Assembly (NCBI RefSeq): GCF_024298965.1
Contig: NZ_CP085193.1
Span: forward strand, 1,178,001 to 1,242,000
Origin: Streptomyces rapamycinicus NRRL 5491
GTDB taxonomy: Bacteria; Actinomycetota; Actinomycetes; Streptomycetales; Streptomycetaceae
Direction: 5' to 3'
Length of the DNA stretch: 64,000 nt
The notes beneath the pieces are model-generated. The model ran no database searches. It worked only from the letters and a program-made list of their open reading frames with translations, and was not told the origin of the DNA. Below are positions 52,225 through 59,439 of the stretch, piece by piece. Within the stretch, counting starts at the first letter, position 1. Each line of letters starts with the position of its first letter. Position numbers and translations under genes: made by a program.

Positions 52225-54366
52225 CTATCGCTCAGCCGAAGCCGACGGTGAGGTCGACGGCTTGGCAGACGACTTGGCCGAGGGCGAAGCGGGGGCGGTC
52301 CCCCCGCCGGGGTTCGGACCGTAGGCGTCCAGGAAACGGTCGCGGAAGGAGCTCATCTTCCACACCGGGGCCTTCGCGCCCGGCATCAGACCGTCGTCCC
52401 AGTTCCAGTGGGAGATCCGGTCCAGTACCGCCTTGTCGTGCGCGACGATCGCCACCGGCACGTCCCGGCTGGCGTTGTCGCCGCTGACCCGGGCGAGCGG
52501 CTGGTGGTCGCCGAGGAAGACCAGCACCGTGTTCTTGTTGCCGTACTTCAGCACGTAGTCGATGAGGCTGTTGACCGAGTACTGGATGGACCTTCCGTAC
52601 TCGGTCTTCACCTTCGTGGAATCGGTGAACACGTCCGCGGGCTTCTTGCCCGCCTTCTGAATCGCCTTGTAGACCGAGCCATTGCCGACCTGGCTCCAGG
52701 GGATCGTCTTGGGGATCGGCGCCCAGGGCTGGTGGCTGGAGGTCAGGATGATCTGCGACATCAGCGGCTTGTCGTGCTTCTTGCCGTGCTCCAGGCGCTC
52801 GAACGCCTTCAGGGCATACTGGTCGGGCATGGTCGACCAGCTGAACCTCGGTCCCTTGTAGCCGAGTTCGCGGGAGTCGTAGACGTGGTCGAGGCCGTAG
52901 AACTTGCCCTCCGGCCACGCCTTCTGCACCCCCGGCATGATGCCGACGGTCCGCCAGGCACCGGTGCGCTGGAAGGCGCGGGTGATGGACATGTGGTCGC
53001 CCGCGGTGACGGTGCGGTAGCGGTTCTGGTTGTCGATCCACAGGCCGGTGAGGAAGGTGGAGTGGCCCAGCCAGCTGCTGCCGCCGTACGTGGCCGAGGT
53101 GAGCCAGCCGCTCTTGGCCGCGAACCCGGCCTTGCCCAGCCGCTTGGTGGCGTTCTTGAGCGTCTTGTCGACTCCGGGAGCGATCGCCGGGTCCTCGATG
53201 GCCGAGCGGCCGTAGCTCTCGATGAAGGTGAAGATCATGTCCTTGCCGCGCAGCCCGGTCAGCAGCTGATCGCCGGGTGTGTCGCCGTAGGTGTCCACGG
53301 CGGCCACCTTGGCGAACTCCCGCTCATCCCTGAGGGTCTTGCGCACCCGCTCCGCCCGGTCCTGGACCAGAGCGGTGGTACTCCTGGACGCGAACGGCAC
53401 CCCGGCCACCTGCACCCCGAGCGCCGCGCACATCACCCAGACGGTGCCGAGCACCAGAGTGGTACGGGTGGCCACGGCGGTGTTCCGCGCCATGACATTG
53501 CTGACCCGCAGGACGGCGAGCGCCATCAGGACGAGCAGTGCGACGGCGAGGACCACGACCCCGATCACGGCAATGGTGGCGGCCGTCCCGCCGACCGAGT
53601 CCTTGAGGTACGACTCGGCGTCGTCCAGCAGTATCCAGTCGAGCACCACGTTGAACCCACGGCCGAGGAACTCGTTGAAGCCGATGTCCAGGAGGTTCAG
53701 GATGGTCAGCGCCCCGAGAGCCGCCCCGGCGAGCACCGCCACCACCCGCCGCGCCATCGTCGGCAGCATGAGCAGCAGCGTGGCGCCGAAGATCCCCTCC
53801 ACCGGGATGCGCATGAAGGCACTGGGTTCGACGAGGGCGAGTTTGGTCGGCAGGAGGAGGGCGATGAACACGAGGGCGAGCGACAGCCCCGTGACCGTCC
53901 ACGCCACCGTCCGTGCCGCGACGGGGTACTTGACCCGCCAGCCCTTGCGGGCGGGGGCGGTGCCGACCAGCGGGCCGGTCACGGTGGTCTCCTCCGGGTC
54001 GACCTCCTCCGCCTCCTCCGCATCGCCGGGCGGCTCGGGGGGCTTGTCGTATCCGGCGGAGGCGTCCGTGTCCGCGACCGGGTCCTGGACGGTGTCCGTG
54101 TCGTGGACGGTGTCCGTGTCCTGGGCTTCCGCAGCGGTGTCCGCGTCCGCGACGGCATCCGCGTCCGCGACGGCATCCGCGTCCGCGGCGGCATCCGCCG
54201 TCCGGGCGGAGGCCGTACCCCGCTCTCCGGCGTCATCCCGCCCCTGGGCGGGGACATCCGGCGTGCGCTCAGGTGGGTCCTCCGGTGGCGGGCCCTCCGT
54301 GAGGCCCTCCCCCGTGGTTCCCTTGTCCGTTTCCGACCGCTGACGAGAGCTCGATTGGCGCGACAA
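52225..54366 (-). CDS. LtaS-like membrane sulfatase/phosphoglycerol transferase
   Basis: A 713-residue protein. An acidic, repetitive cytoplasmic N-terminus (about 1-145, rich in DADAVA and DTDTV) precedes five membrane spans (about 150-320). An extracytoplasmic alkaline-phosphatase-superfamily domain follows (about 375-680). Its catalytic elements are FTFIESYGRSA, the nucleophile region TYGGSSWLGHSTFLTG, TSSHQPWAPIP and FLGDHQPLARVSGD. The C-terminal tail is Ser/Ala/Lys-rich. The start is a TTG at 54366 with GGAAGGA upstream. Relatives make lipoteichoic acid or modify envelope glycans. It is transcribed against the eCIS genes and is probably not part of the particle. Confidence 0.83.
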   Translation of the reverse strand: MSRQSSSRQRSETDKGTTGEGLTEGPPPEDPPERTPDVPAQGRDDAGERGTASARTADAAADADAVADADAVADADTAAEAQDTDTVHDTDTVQDPVADTDASAGYDKPPEPPGDAEEAEEVDPEETTVTGPLVGTAPARKGWRVKYPVAARTVAWTVTGLSLALVFIALLLPTKLALVEPSAFMRIPVEGIFGATLLLMLPTMARRVVAVLAGAALGALTILNLLDIGFNEFLGRGFNVVLDWILLDDAESYLKDSVGGTAATIAVIGVVVLAVALLVLMALAVLRVSNVMARNTAVATRTTLVLGTVWVMCAALGVQVAGVPFASRSTTALVQDRAERVRKTLRDEREFAKVAAVDTYGDTPGDQLLTGLRGKDMIFTFIESYGRSAIEDPAIAPGVDKTLKNATKRLGKAGFAAKSGWLTSATYGGSSWLGHSTFLTGLWIDNQNRYRTVTAGDHMSITRAFQRTGAWRTVGIMPGVQKAWPEGKFYGLDHVYDSRELGYKGPRFSWSTMPDQYALKAFERLEHGKKHDKPLMSQIILTSSHQPWAPIPKTIPWSQVGNGSVYKAIQKAGKKPADVFTDSTKVKTEYGRSIQYSVNSLIDYVLKYGNKNTVLVFLGDHQPLARVSGDNASRDVPVAIVAHDKAVLDRISHWNWDDGLMPGAKAPVWKMSSFRDRFLDAYGPNPGGGTAPASPSAKSSAKPSTSPSASAER
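54137..54199. repeat. 18-bp tandem repeat inside the LtaS-like gene
   Basis: Three copies of an 18-bp unit (GCATCCGCGTCCGCGACG type, at 54137, 54155 and 54173) plus a half copy. They encode the repeated acidic DADAVA segments of the cytoplasmic tail. A related GTGTCCGTGTC repeat lies just before it. Confidence 0.7.
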
Positions 54367-54533
54367 CCCGAAGGTCCTTCCCTGCGAAGCCCGGTGGTGG
54401 CACGGCGGACCCGGCTCGGGTGGCTGGGCCCGTCGTTATCCGTACGGCGTGCCAGGGGTCCGTGTTCAATCACCTGGCACTTTTCCCGGCGCCTTCCGCC
54501 CCTCGCGAGCGCGCCCACCCCACGATACGCTGA

Positions 54534-54557
54534 ATCCTTCACATGGATGTGAAGGAT
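54534..54557. promoter_or_regulatory. MerR-type operator palindrome
   Basis: ATCCTTCACAT, two central bases GG, then ATGTGAAGGAT: perfect 11-bp arms ending 23 bases before the merR-like ATG. MerR proteins bind such dyads within a promoter spacer, so this is the probable autoregulatory site. Confidence 0.7.
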
Positions 54558-54580
54558 GCGAGGGTGGGAGGACGGGGCAC

Positions 54581-54952
54581 ATGCGCATCGGAGAGCTGTC
54601 GGAGCGCACCGGCACACCACGTCGGCTGCTGCGCTACTACGAGGAGCAGGGGCTGCTCCTGCCCGACCGCTGCGCGAACGGCTACCGCGCGTACGACGAG
54701 CGGCTCGTCGACCGGGTGCTGCAGATCAGGGGCCTGCTGGACGCCGGGCTCCCCACCCGCATCATCAAGCAGATCCTGCCGTGCCTCGACAAGCCCCGGC
54801 TCATCCACTTCTCCGATGCCACAGCGGAGATGGTCGCCACGCTGGAGAACGAGCGGGACCGCATGACTCAGCGCATCGACTGCCTGACCCGCAACCGGGA
54901 CGCGATCTCCCAGTATCTTGACGCCGTGCTCGGCAACCACACCACCAGCTGA
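54581..54952 (+). CDS. MerR-family transcriptional regulator
   Basis: A 123-residue regulator. The N-terminal winged helix (1-70) reads MRIGELSERTGTPRRLLRYY, then EEQGLLLPDRCANGYRAYDE. A dimerisation coiled coil (about 80-115, ATAEMVATLENERDRMTQRI) follows, then a short C-terminus without an effector domain. Two Cys are present (PCLDK and DCLTR), not in a metal-site pattern I recognise. Located behind a perfect operator dyad. The VOC gene follows after 19 bases, so the two are probably one transcript and the VOC protein is the likely regulated function. Confidence 0.88.
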   Translation: MRIGELSERTGTPRRLLRYYEEQGLLLPDRCANGYRAYDERLVDRVLQIRGLLDAGLPTRIIKQILPCLDKPRLIHFSDATAEMVATLENERDRMTQRIDCLTRNRDAISQYLDAVLGNHTTS

Positions 54953-54971
54953 CTCACCCGGGGAGCCCGCG

Positions 54972-55322
54972 ATGACCGTCCGCCGTGTCGTACCCAACGT
55001 CCGGTCCGAAGCGATGCGCGAGAACCGGGAGTTCTACGGTCTCCTGGGCTTCGAGGAGGTGATGAACCAGGGCTGGATCATGACGCTCGCCTCCGCCGCC
55101 AACCCCACGGCCCAGATCAGCGTGCTGACCCATGACGAGACCGGACCGGTGGTCCCCGATGTGAGCGTCGAGGTGGACGACGTGGACGCGGCCTACGCGG
55201 CGATGTGCGACAGCGGTGCCGAGATCGTCCACTCCCTGCGGGACGAGGAGTGGGGTGTCCGCCGCTTCTTCGTCCGCGACCCCAACGGCCGCGTGATCAA
55301 TGTGCTGAGCCACCGCCGATAA
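54972..55322 (+). CDS. VOC-superfamily (glyoxalase/bleomycin-resistance-like) protein
   Basis: A 116-residue protein with the paired beta-alpha-beta-beta-beta modules of the vicinal oxygen chelate fold: VVPNVRSEAMRENREFYGLL with GFEEVMNQGW, then VSVEVDDVDAAYAAMCDSGA and WGVRRFFVRDPNGRVINVLS. Members bind drugs or catalyse metal-dependent steps. The MerR regulator just upstream suggests inducible protection or detoxification. The substrate is unknown. Confidence 0.83.
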   Translation: MTVRRVVPNVRSEAMRENREFYGLLGFEEVMNQGWIMTLASAANPTAQISVLTHDETGPVVPDVSVEVDDVDAAYAAMCDSGAEIVHSLRDEEWGVRRFFVRDPNGRVINVLSHRR

Positions 55323-55364
55323 CCCGGGGTGTGCCGTACGCACACCGCGCTAGCGTTACTCCTC

Positions 55365-55880
55365 ATGACGACGCCACCGCGCATCCGCCCGCACCGGTCC
55401 GCCGATGAGCGCACCCAGCTGCTGGGCTGGCTCGATATGCAGCGCGCCATCATCGCGTGGAAATGCGAGGGCCTGTCCGAGGCGGACGCCCACCGCTCCC
55501 TCCTCCCGACCTCGCCCCTGATGACCCTGGCCGGGGTCGTCTCCCATATGCGCTGGGTGGAGCAGCTGTGGTTCGAGATCGTCCTGCTCGGCCGCCCGGC
55601 ACGGGGCCCCCAGTTCAACGAAGACTTCGAGGACGCCGGTATGAGGGTCGAGGGCATCCCGCTCGCCCGGCTCCTCAAGGACTACGCCCAGCAGTGCCAG
55701 GAGTCCAACGAGATCATCGCGGCCCACGCCCTGGACGACACCGGCCGCCACCCGGCCTTCGACGCCACCTCCACCAGCCTGCGGTGGATCCTCTTCCACA
55801 TGATCGAGGAAACCGCCCGCCACGCAGGCCATATGGACACCATCCGGGAACTCATCGACGGCGAGAAGGGCTACTACTGA
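55365..55880 (+). CDS. DinB/YfiT-like four-helix protein
   Basis: A 171-residue DinB-superfamily protein (DUF664 type): ERTQLLGWLDMQRAIIAWKC near the start, SHMRWVEQLWFEIVLLGRP in the middle and RWILFHMIEETARHAGHMDT near the end. The His of VVSHMRWVEQ and those of HMIEETARHAGH are the usual metal ligands. The family includes thiol transferases that use mycothiol or bacillithiol, so a mycothiol-dependent detoxifying role would fit an actinomycete. This is inference. It lies 42 bases after the VOC gene and 20 before the class IV aminotransferase. Confidence 0.82.
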   Translation: MTTPPRIRPHRSADERTQLLGWLDMQRAIIAWKCEGLSEADAHRSLLPTSPLMTLAGVVSHMRWVEQLWFEIVLLGRPARGPQFNEDFEDAGMRVEGIPLARLLKDYAQQCQESNEIIAAHALDDTGRHPAFDATSTSLRWILFHMIEETARHAGHMDTIRELIDGEKGYY

Positions 55881-55900
55881 CGCCTCGCTACGGTGGCCGG

Positions 55901-56662
55901 GTGACATACATCGAGATCAACGGCTCGCCCGCCACCGCGGACACCCTGCGGCTGCCGGCGCTCACCAGCTATGGGCACTTCACGGCGATGCAGATCAGGG
56001 ACGCGCGGGTCCGCGGCCTCGATCTCCACCTGGAGCGGCTGCGCTCCGCGACCCGGGAACTGTTCGACGGCGACCTCGACGACGAGCGCGTACGGGCGGA
56101 CATCCGGCACGCCCTGGACGCCGCCGACGTCCGCGACGCCTCGCTCCGGGTGTATGTCTACTGGCCCGAGGGCGACGAGCGGGCCACCTTGATGGTCACG
56201 GTGCGTCCCCCGCAGACGATGCCGACAGGGCCGAAGTCCGTGATGCCGGTCCCGTTTGTCCGCGAGCTCCCCCACATCAAGCACTTGGGCGGCTTCGGCC
56301 AGAACCATTACCTCACCGCCGCACACCGCGCCGGCCACGACGAGGCCCTCCTGACCGACCCCCAGGGCGTGGTGGCCGAGGGCGCGATCACCAATATCGC
56401 CTTCTGGGACGGCACATCCGTGATCTGGCCGGACGCCCCCTCCCTGCTGGGCATCACCATGGCCCTCCTCGAACCCCGCCTCCCCTCGGCCCGCCGTCCC
56501 GTAGCCCTCGCCGACCTCCCCTCCTACCGCTCGGCGTTCCTCACCAACTCGCAGGGGTTCGCACCGGTGCGGCGGATCGACAAGGTCGAGTACACGGTGG
56601 ACGAAGAGCTGATGGGGCGGGTGAGCGCGGCGTACGAGGCGGTGGAGTGGGACGCGATCTGA
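55901..56662 (+). CDS. Class IV PLP aminotransferase (ADC lyase/D-amino acid transaminase-like)
   Basis: A 253-residue fold type IV PLP protein. It shows YGHFTAMQIRDARVRGLDLH and LERL near the N-terminus, the presumed PLP Lys in ELPHIKHLGGFGQN, and the cofactor loop HDEALLTDPQGVVAEGAITN followed by IAFWDG. The start is GTG at 55901. Length is slightly short for the family. It could be an aminodeoxychorismate lyase, branched-chain or D-amino acid transaminase; the sequence does not separate these. Probably co-transcribed with the DinB gene. Confidence 0.82.
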   Translation: MTYIEINGSPATADTLRLPALTSYGHFTAMQIRDARVRGLDLHLERLRSATRELFDGDLDDERVRADIRHALDAADVRDASLRVYVYWPEGDERATLMVTVRPPQTMPTGPKSVMPVPFVRELPHIKHLGGFGQNHYLTAAHRAGHDEALLTDPQGVVAEGAITNIAFWDGTSVIWPDAPSLLGITMALLEPRLPSARRPVALADLPSYRSAFLTNSQGFAPVRRIDKVEYTVDEELMGRVSAAYEAVEWDAI

Positions 56663-56742
56663 ACCCCGATCGGGCCAGCAGTTCTCCGGTGCGGCAAGTC
56701 CGTGCCGTTCGGCCTCGACGGCGTGGCCGGGAGGTTCTGAAC

Positions 56743-57876
56743 CTATGTCGGCTCGGGTCGTTCCGGGTTCGGGACGAAGGCGGGTAGCGCGGCGAGGCTG
56801 TGGCGCACGGCCTCGCCGCCGTACTCGAACATCTGCCGCTCGTAGTCGCCGACCGCGCCGAGGAGGTCTTGGCGGCGCTCGACGGCCTCGATCAGGCAGC
56901 GGCGCAGCAGGTCGGCATCGCGCAGGGCGGTGTTCGCGCCGTTGCCGCCGGTCGGGGAGGTGGCGTGGATGGCGTCTCCGAGCAGCGTGACCGGACCGGG
57001 CGCCCAGCGCTCGCGGGGCTCGACCACCCGGATGGACAGCAGGGTGCTGTTGTCCGGGTCGGCCTGCTCGATGAGCGCCCGCAGGTCCGGATGCCAGCCC
57101 TCAATCCTGGACAGCACGGCCTCCTGCGCGGTCGGGGCGCCGAGGGAGCCGTTCGGTGGCAGGAGCATGGCCCAGCGCACGTAGTCGCGGATATCGGGGA
57201 GGGTCACCTCGGGTGCCAGTTCCTCGGCCGCCTGCTTCGGCGGGGTACGGAAACGCATCGCTCCGAGCATCAGGCTCACCCCGTCCCCGGCGATCTTCGA
57301 GCCGAAGGCCGGCGCCAGCGCGGCAAAGCGCTCGGTCAGCGGCGTGCGGCCGATGACGAACCGGGCGCCGGTGTCGGTCGCGGTGGTCTGCGGCGAGAGC
57401 ACCGCGCGGACGGCGGAGCCGACCCCGTCCGCCCCCACGAGCAGGTCGGCGGTGGCCGGGTCGCCGTGCGCGAACCGGGCTTCGACCTTGCCGTCGTCCA
57501 GCACGTCGTAGCCGGTCAGGGCGGCCCCGGTGCGCACGGTGAGTCCGGTCAGCAGCAGGTGCCGCAGCACATGCCGGTCGATCACGATCCCGGTCCTGCC
57601 GGGGCCGAGCTCGCCGATCCGGTTCAGCCGCGGGTCCAGGATCAGCCGCTCGGCATGGGCGTCACCGACGATCGCGTCCAGCAGCGGGTGCCAGCGCGGC
57701 GGCAGACAGCCGCGCAGCGCCTCGAACCCCACCGGGCTCAGCATGAGCCGGTAGCCCTGGAACCGCGCGGTGATCGCCGGGTCCCGCTCGTACACGTCGG
57801 CCTCGATCCCGGCACCGCGCAGACCCTGCGCCAAGCACAGACCTCCGAGACCGGCTCCGACCACGGAAACTCGCAT
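56743..57876 (-). CDS. FAD-dependent monooxygenase under TetR control
   Basis: A 377-residue group A flavin monooxygenase. The Rossmann motif is VVGAGLGGLCLAQGLRGAGI at the N-terminus. GADGVGSAVRAVL carries the DG motif and LLGDAIHATSPTGGNGANTA the GD motif. ATG at 57876 has AGGAGG 7 bases upstream; a GTG directly before it is less well spaced. It resembles the TetX/aklavinone-hydroxylase-like group that oxidises aromatic antibiotics. The divergent TetR regulator and palindromes between them suggest substrate-induced expression. The substrate is unknown. Confidence 0.86.
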   Translation of the reverse strand: MRVSVVGAGLGGLCLAQGLRGAGIEADVYERDPAITARFQGYRLMLSPVGFEALRGCLPPRWHPLLDAIVGDAHAERLILDPRLNRIGELGPGRTGIVIDRHVLRHLLLTGLTVRTGAALTGYDVLDDGKVEARFAHGDPATADLLVGADGVGSAVRAVLSPQTTATDTGARFVIGRTPLTERFAALAPAFGSKIAGDGVSLMLGAMRFRTPPKQAAEELAPEVTLPDIRDYVRWAMLLPPNGSLGAPTAQEAVLSRIEGWHPDLRALIEQADPDNSTLLSIRVVEPRERWAPGPVTLLGDAIHATSPTGGNGANTALRDADLLRRCLIEAVERRQDLLGAVGDYERQMFEYGGEAVRHSLAALPAFVPNPERPEPT

Positions 57877-57907
57877 CACACACCCTCCTGAACAGACTCT
57901 CCGAACG

Positions 57908-58002
57908 CTGCTCAGGTACCTGAGCAGGGCATACGCGGACCACGCAGAGACGAACTTAGTTCGACGGAACGATCTAAGATCTACTCGCAGAACTTAGATC
58001 GT
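57908..58002. promoter_or_regulatory. Three palindromic operators in the TetR/monooxygenase divergent promoter
   Basis: Perfect 20-bp palindrome CTGCTCAGGTACCTGAGCAG (57908-57927). CGAACTTAGTTCG (57951-57963) has 6-bp arms. CGATCTAAG (57971-57979) pairs exactly with CTTAGATCG (57994-58002). The last two share the CTTAG core. TetR dimers usually bind such sites between divergent genes. Confidence 0.65.
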
Positions 58003-58022
58003 GTCAAGCTATAGTGACCGGT

Positions 58023-58790
58023 ATGCCCTCCGATCCCCGGCAACGCCGAGCAGCTCGTCACGCCCAGCCCGCTGGAGAGCCCGCGGCGGCGTCTCCACGC
58101 AAGAAGCCCATCACTGTCGACCGGATCACCGACGCCGCCTTGCAGGTCGTGGCCGGCGAGGGCTACGACGCGCTGACCATCCGTCGAGTCGCCGCGGTGC
58201 TCGGCACCGGGCCGTCGTCGCTCTACGCGCACATCGTCAGCAAAGAGGACATCGACGATCTGCTCGTCGGCCGGCTCTGCTCCGAGGTCGTACTGCCCGA
58301 ACCGGACCCGGCCACGTGGCGCAAGCAGATCCTCGACGTGTACGCGCAGATCCGCGACCAGTACCTGAAATATCCCGGAGTCTCCCGTGCCGCGCTGGGC
58401 GTAGTCCCCACCAACCTCTCCACGCTGCGGGTCAGGGAAGGGCTTTTGGCGATCCTGCTCGCCGGCGGAATCAAACCGCAGAGCGCCGCCTGGGCGCTCG
58501 ATGCCCTGTCCCTCTACGTCAGCGCCTACGCCTTGGAACAGTCGCTGGTCCAGCAACGACGCAAACATCCGGACCAGGAATGGGTCCTTGGCCGCGAGGA
58601 ACTGATCCGCCGGTTCACCGCGCTACCGGCCGACACGTTTCCGCAGACCCGACGCTATGCCGCTGAGCTGACCTCCGGCACCGGACACGACCGGTTCGAG
58701 TTCATCCTCGGCCTGATCATGGACAACCTCACCCAGCCCCGCGATGCCTGGCAACGGGAAGTCCGCCACGGAGGCCACCAAAACAGCTGA
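58023..58790 (+). CDS. TetR-family transcriptional repressor
   Basis: A 255-residue regulator with a basic, Ala/Pro-rich 28-residue lead. The TetR helix-turn-helix (about 30-80) reads ITVDRITDAALQVVAGEGYD, ALTIRRVAAVLGTGPSSLYA, then HIVSKEDIDDLL. The C-terminal domain is TetR_C type (YLKYPGVSRAALG). The ATG at 58023 is used; an in-frame GTG lies nine bases earlier. Divergent from the FAD monooxygenase gene, with palindromes between. It probably represses that gene until a ligand binds. Confidence 0.88.
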   Translation: MPSDPRQRRAARHAQPAGEPAAASPRKKPITVDRITDAALQVVAGEGYDALTIRRVAAVLGTGPSSLYAHIVSKEDIDDLLVGRLCSEVVLPEPDPATWRKQILDVYAQIRDQYLKYPGVSRAALGVVPTNLSTLRVREGLLAILLAGGIKPQSAAWALDALSLYVSAYALEQSLVQQRRKHPDQEWVLGREELIRRFTALPADTFPQTRRYAAELTSGTGHDRFEFILGLIMDNLTQPRDAWQREVRHGGHQNS

Positions 58791-58802
58791 GCGAGCAGAA
58801 CA

Positions 58803-59438
58803 CTACATTCTGAGATCGCAGTAGGCGGCAAAATCCATGTACCGACCCGAAGCTGTGAATCGATAACCACCGCCATAGTCCGGTGGCGCCTCAGTCAGCG
58901 AAGCTGCACCCGTTTCGAGAATTGTTACGTAACGCCCGAACAGATCGGTTACGGTGTCCTCCAGGACAGCGAAATCGATCTCATTAAAGTTGAATATTAT
59001 CTGACCCATCCGACCGGCTGGACCAGGGATGTAGTCAATCCATAGATAGGCGCCGCCGTCCTCATATTCTGCTATGGGGATTCGCCCAGGATGAAATGGT
59101 ATGACCCGCACCTTCTCATCCGAGGTGAGTTCATCGAAGAACTCATCGTCCTGGAATTGAAGATGATTCCGCCAAAGCGAGAGAACACCTTCGGCGGCCA
59201 GAAATCTCAATTGATCCGGCGGAAACCGCAACTCACAATCATCGGGCTGCCCATTCGCACACCCGAGCAGCGCCTTGTAGTCATCCGGCAGGTCCACTCG
59301 AAGCGCCTGCTCCACCTGCTCGACTTCACCTTCCGTGCAGCCAGTATCGAATACAGATATATCTCCTGCTTGCGCTCCAATGCAGAGATTCAAACGTCGC
59401 AGCAGCGAGACCACGTCTGCGGCTCCTCCTGGACTCAT
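58803..59438 (-). CDS. SMI1/KNR4 (SUKH) immunity-type protein
   Basis: About 211 residues. The SUKH fold is marked by GCTEGEVEQVEQALRVDLPD with DYKALLGCANG, then PFHPGRIPIAEYEDGGAYLW and later DLFGRYVTIL. SUKH proteins are the commonest immunity proteins of polymorphic toxins. This one starts one base after the stop of the large effector, as an immunity gene should. Start options are GTG 59456, ATG 59438 and GTG 59414; the last has AGGAGG upstream. The gene is visibly AT-richer than its surroundings, matching the toxin tip, which suggests they arrived together. Confidence 0.85.
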   Translation of the reverse strand: MSPGGAADVVSLLRRLNLCIGAQAGDISVFDTGCTEGEVEQVEQALRVDLPDDYKALLGCANGQPDDCELRFPPDQLRFLAAEGVLSLWRNHLQFQDDEFFDELTSDEKVRVIPFHPGRIPIAEYEDGGAYLWIDYIPGPAGRMGQIIFNFNEIDFAVLEDTVTDLFGRYVTILETGAASLTEAPPDYGGGYRFTASGRYMDFAAYCDLRM

Positions 59439-59439
59439 G

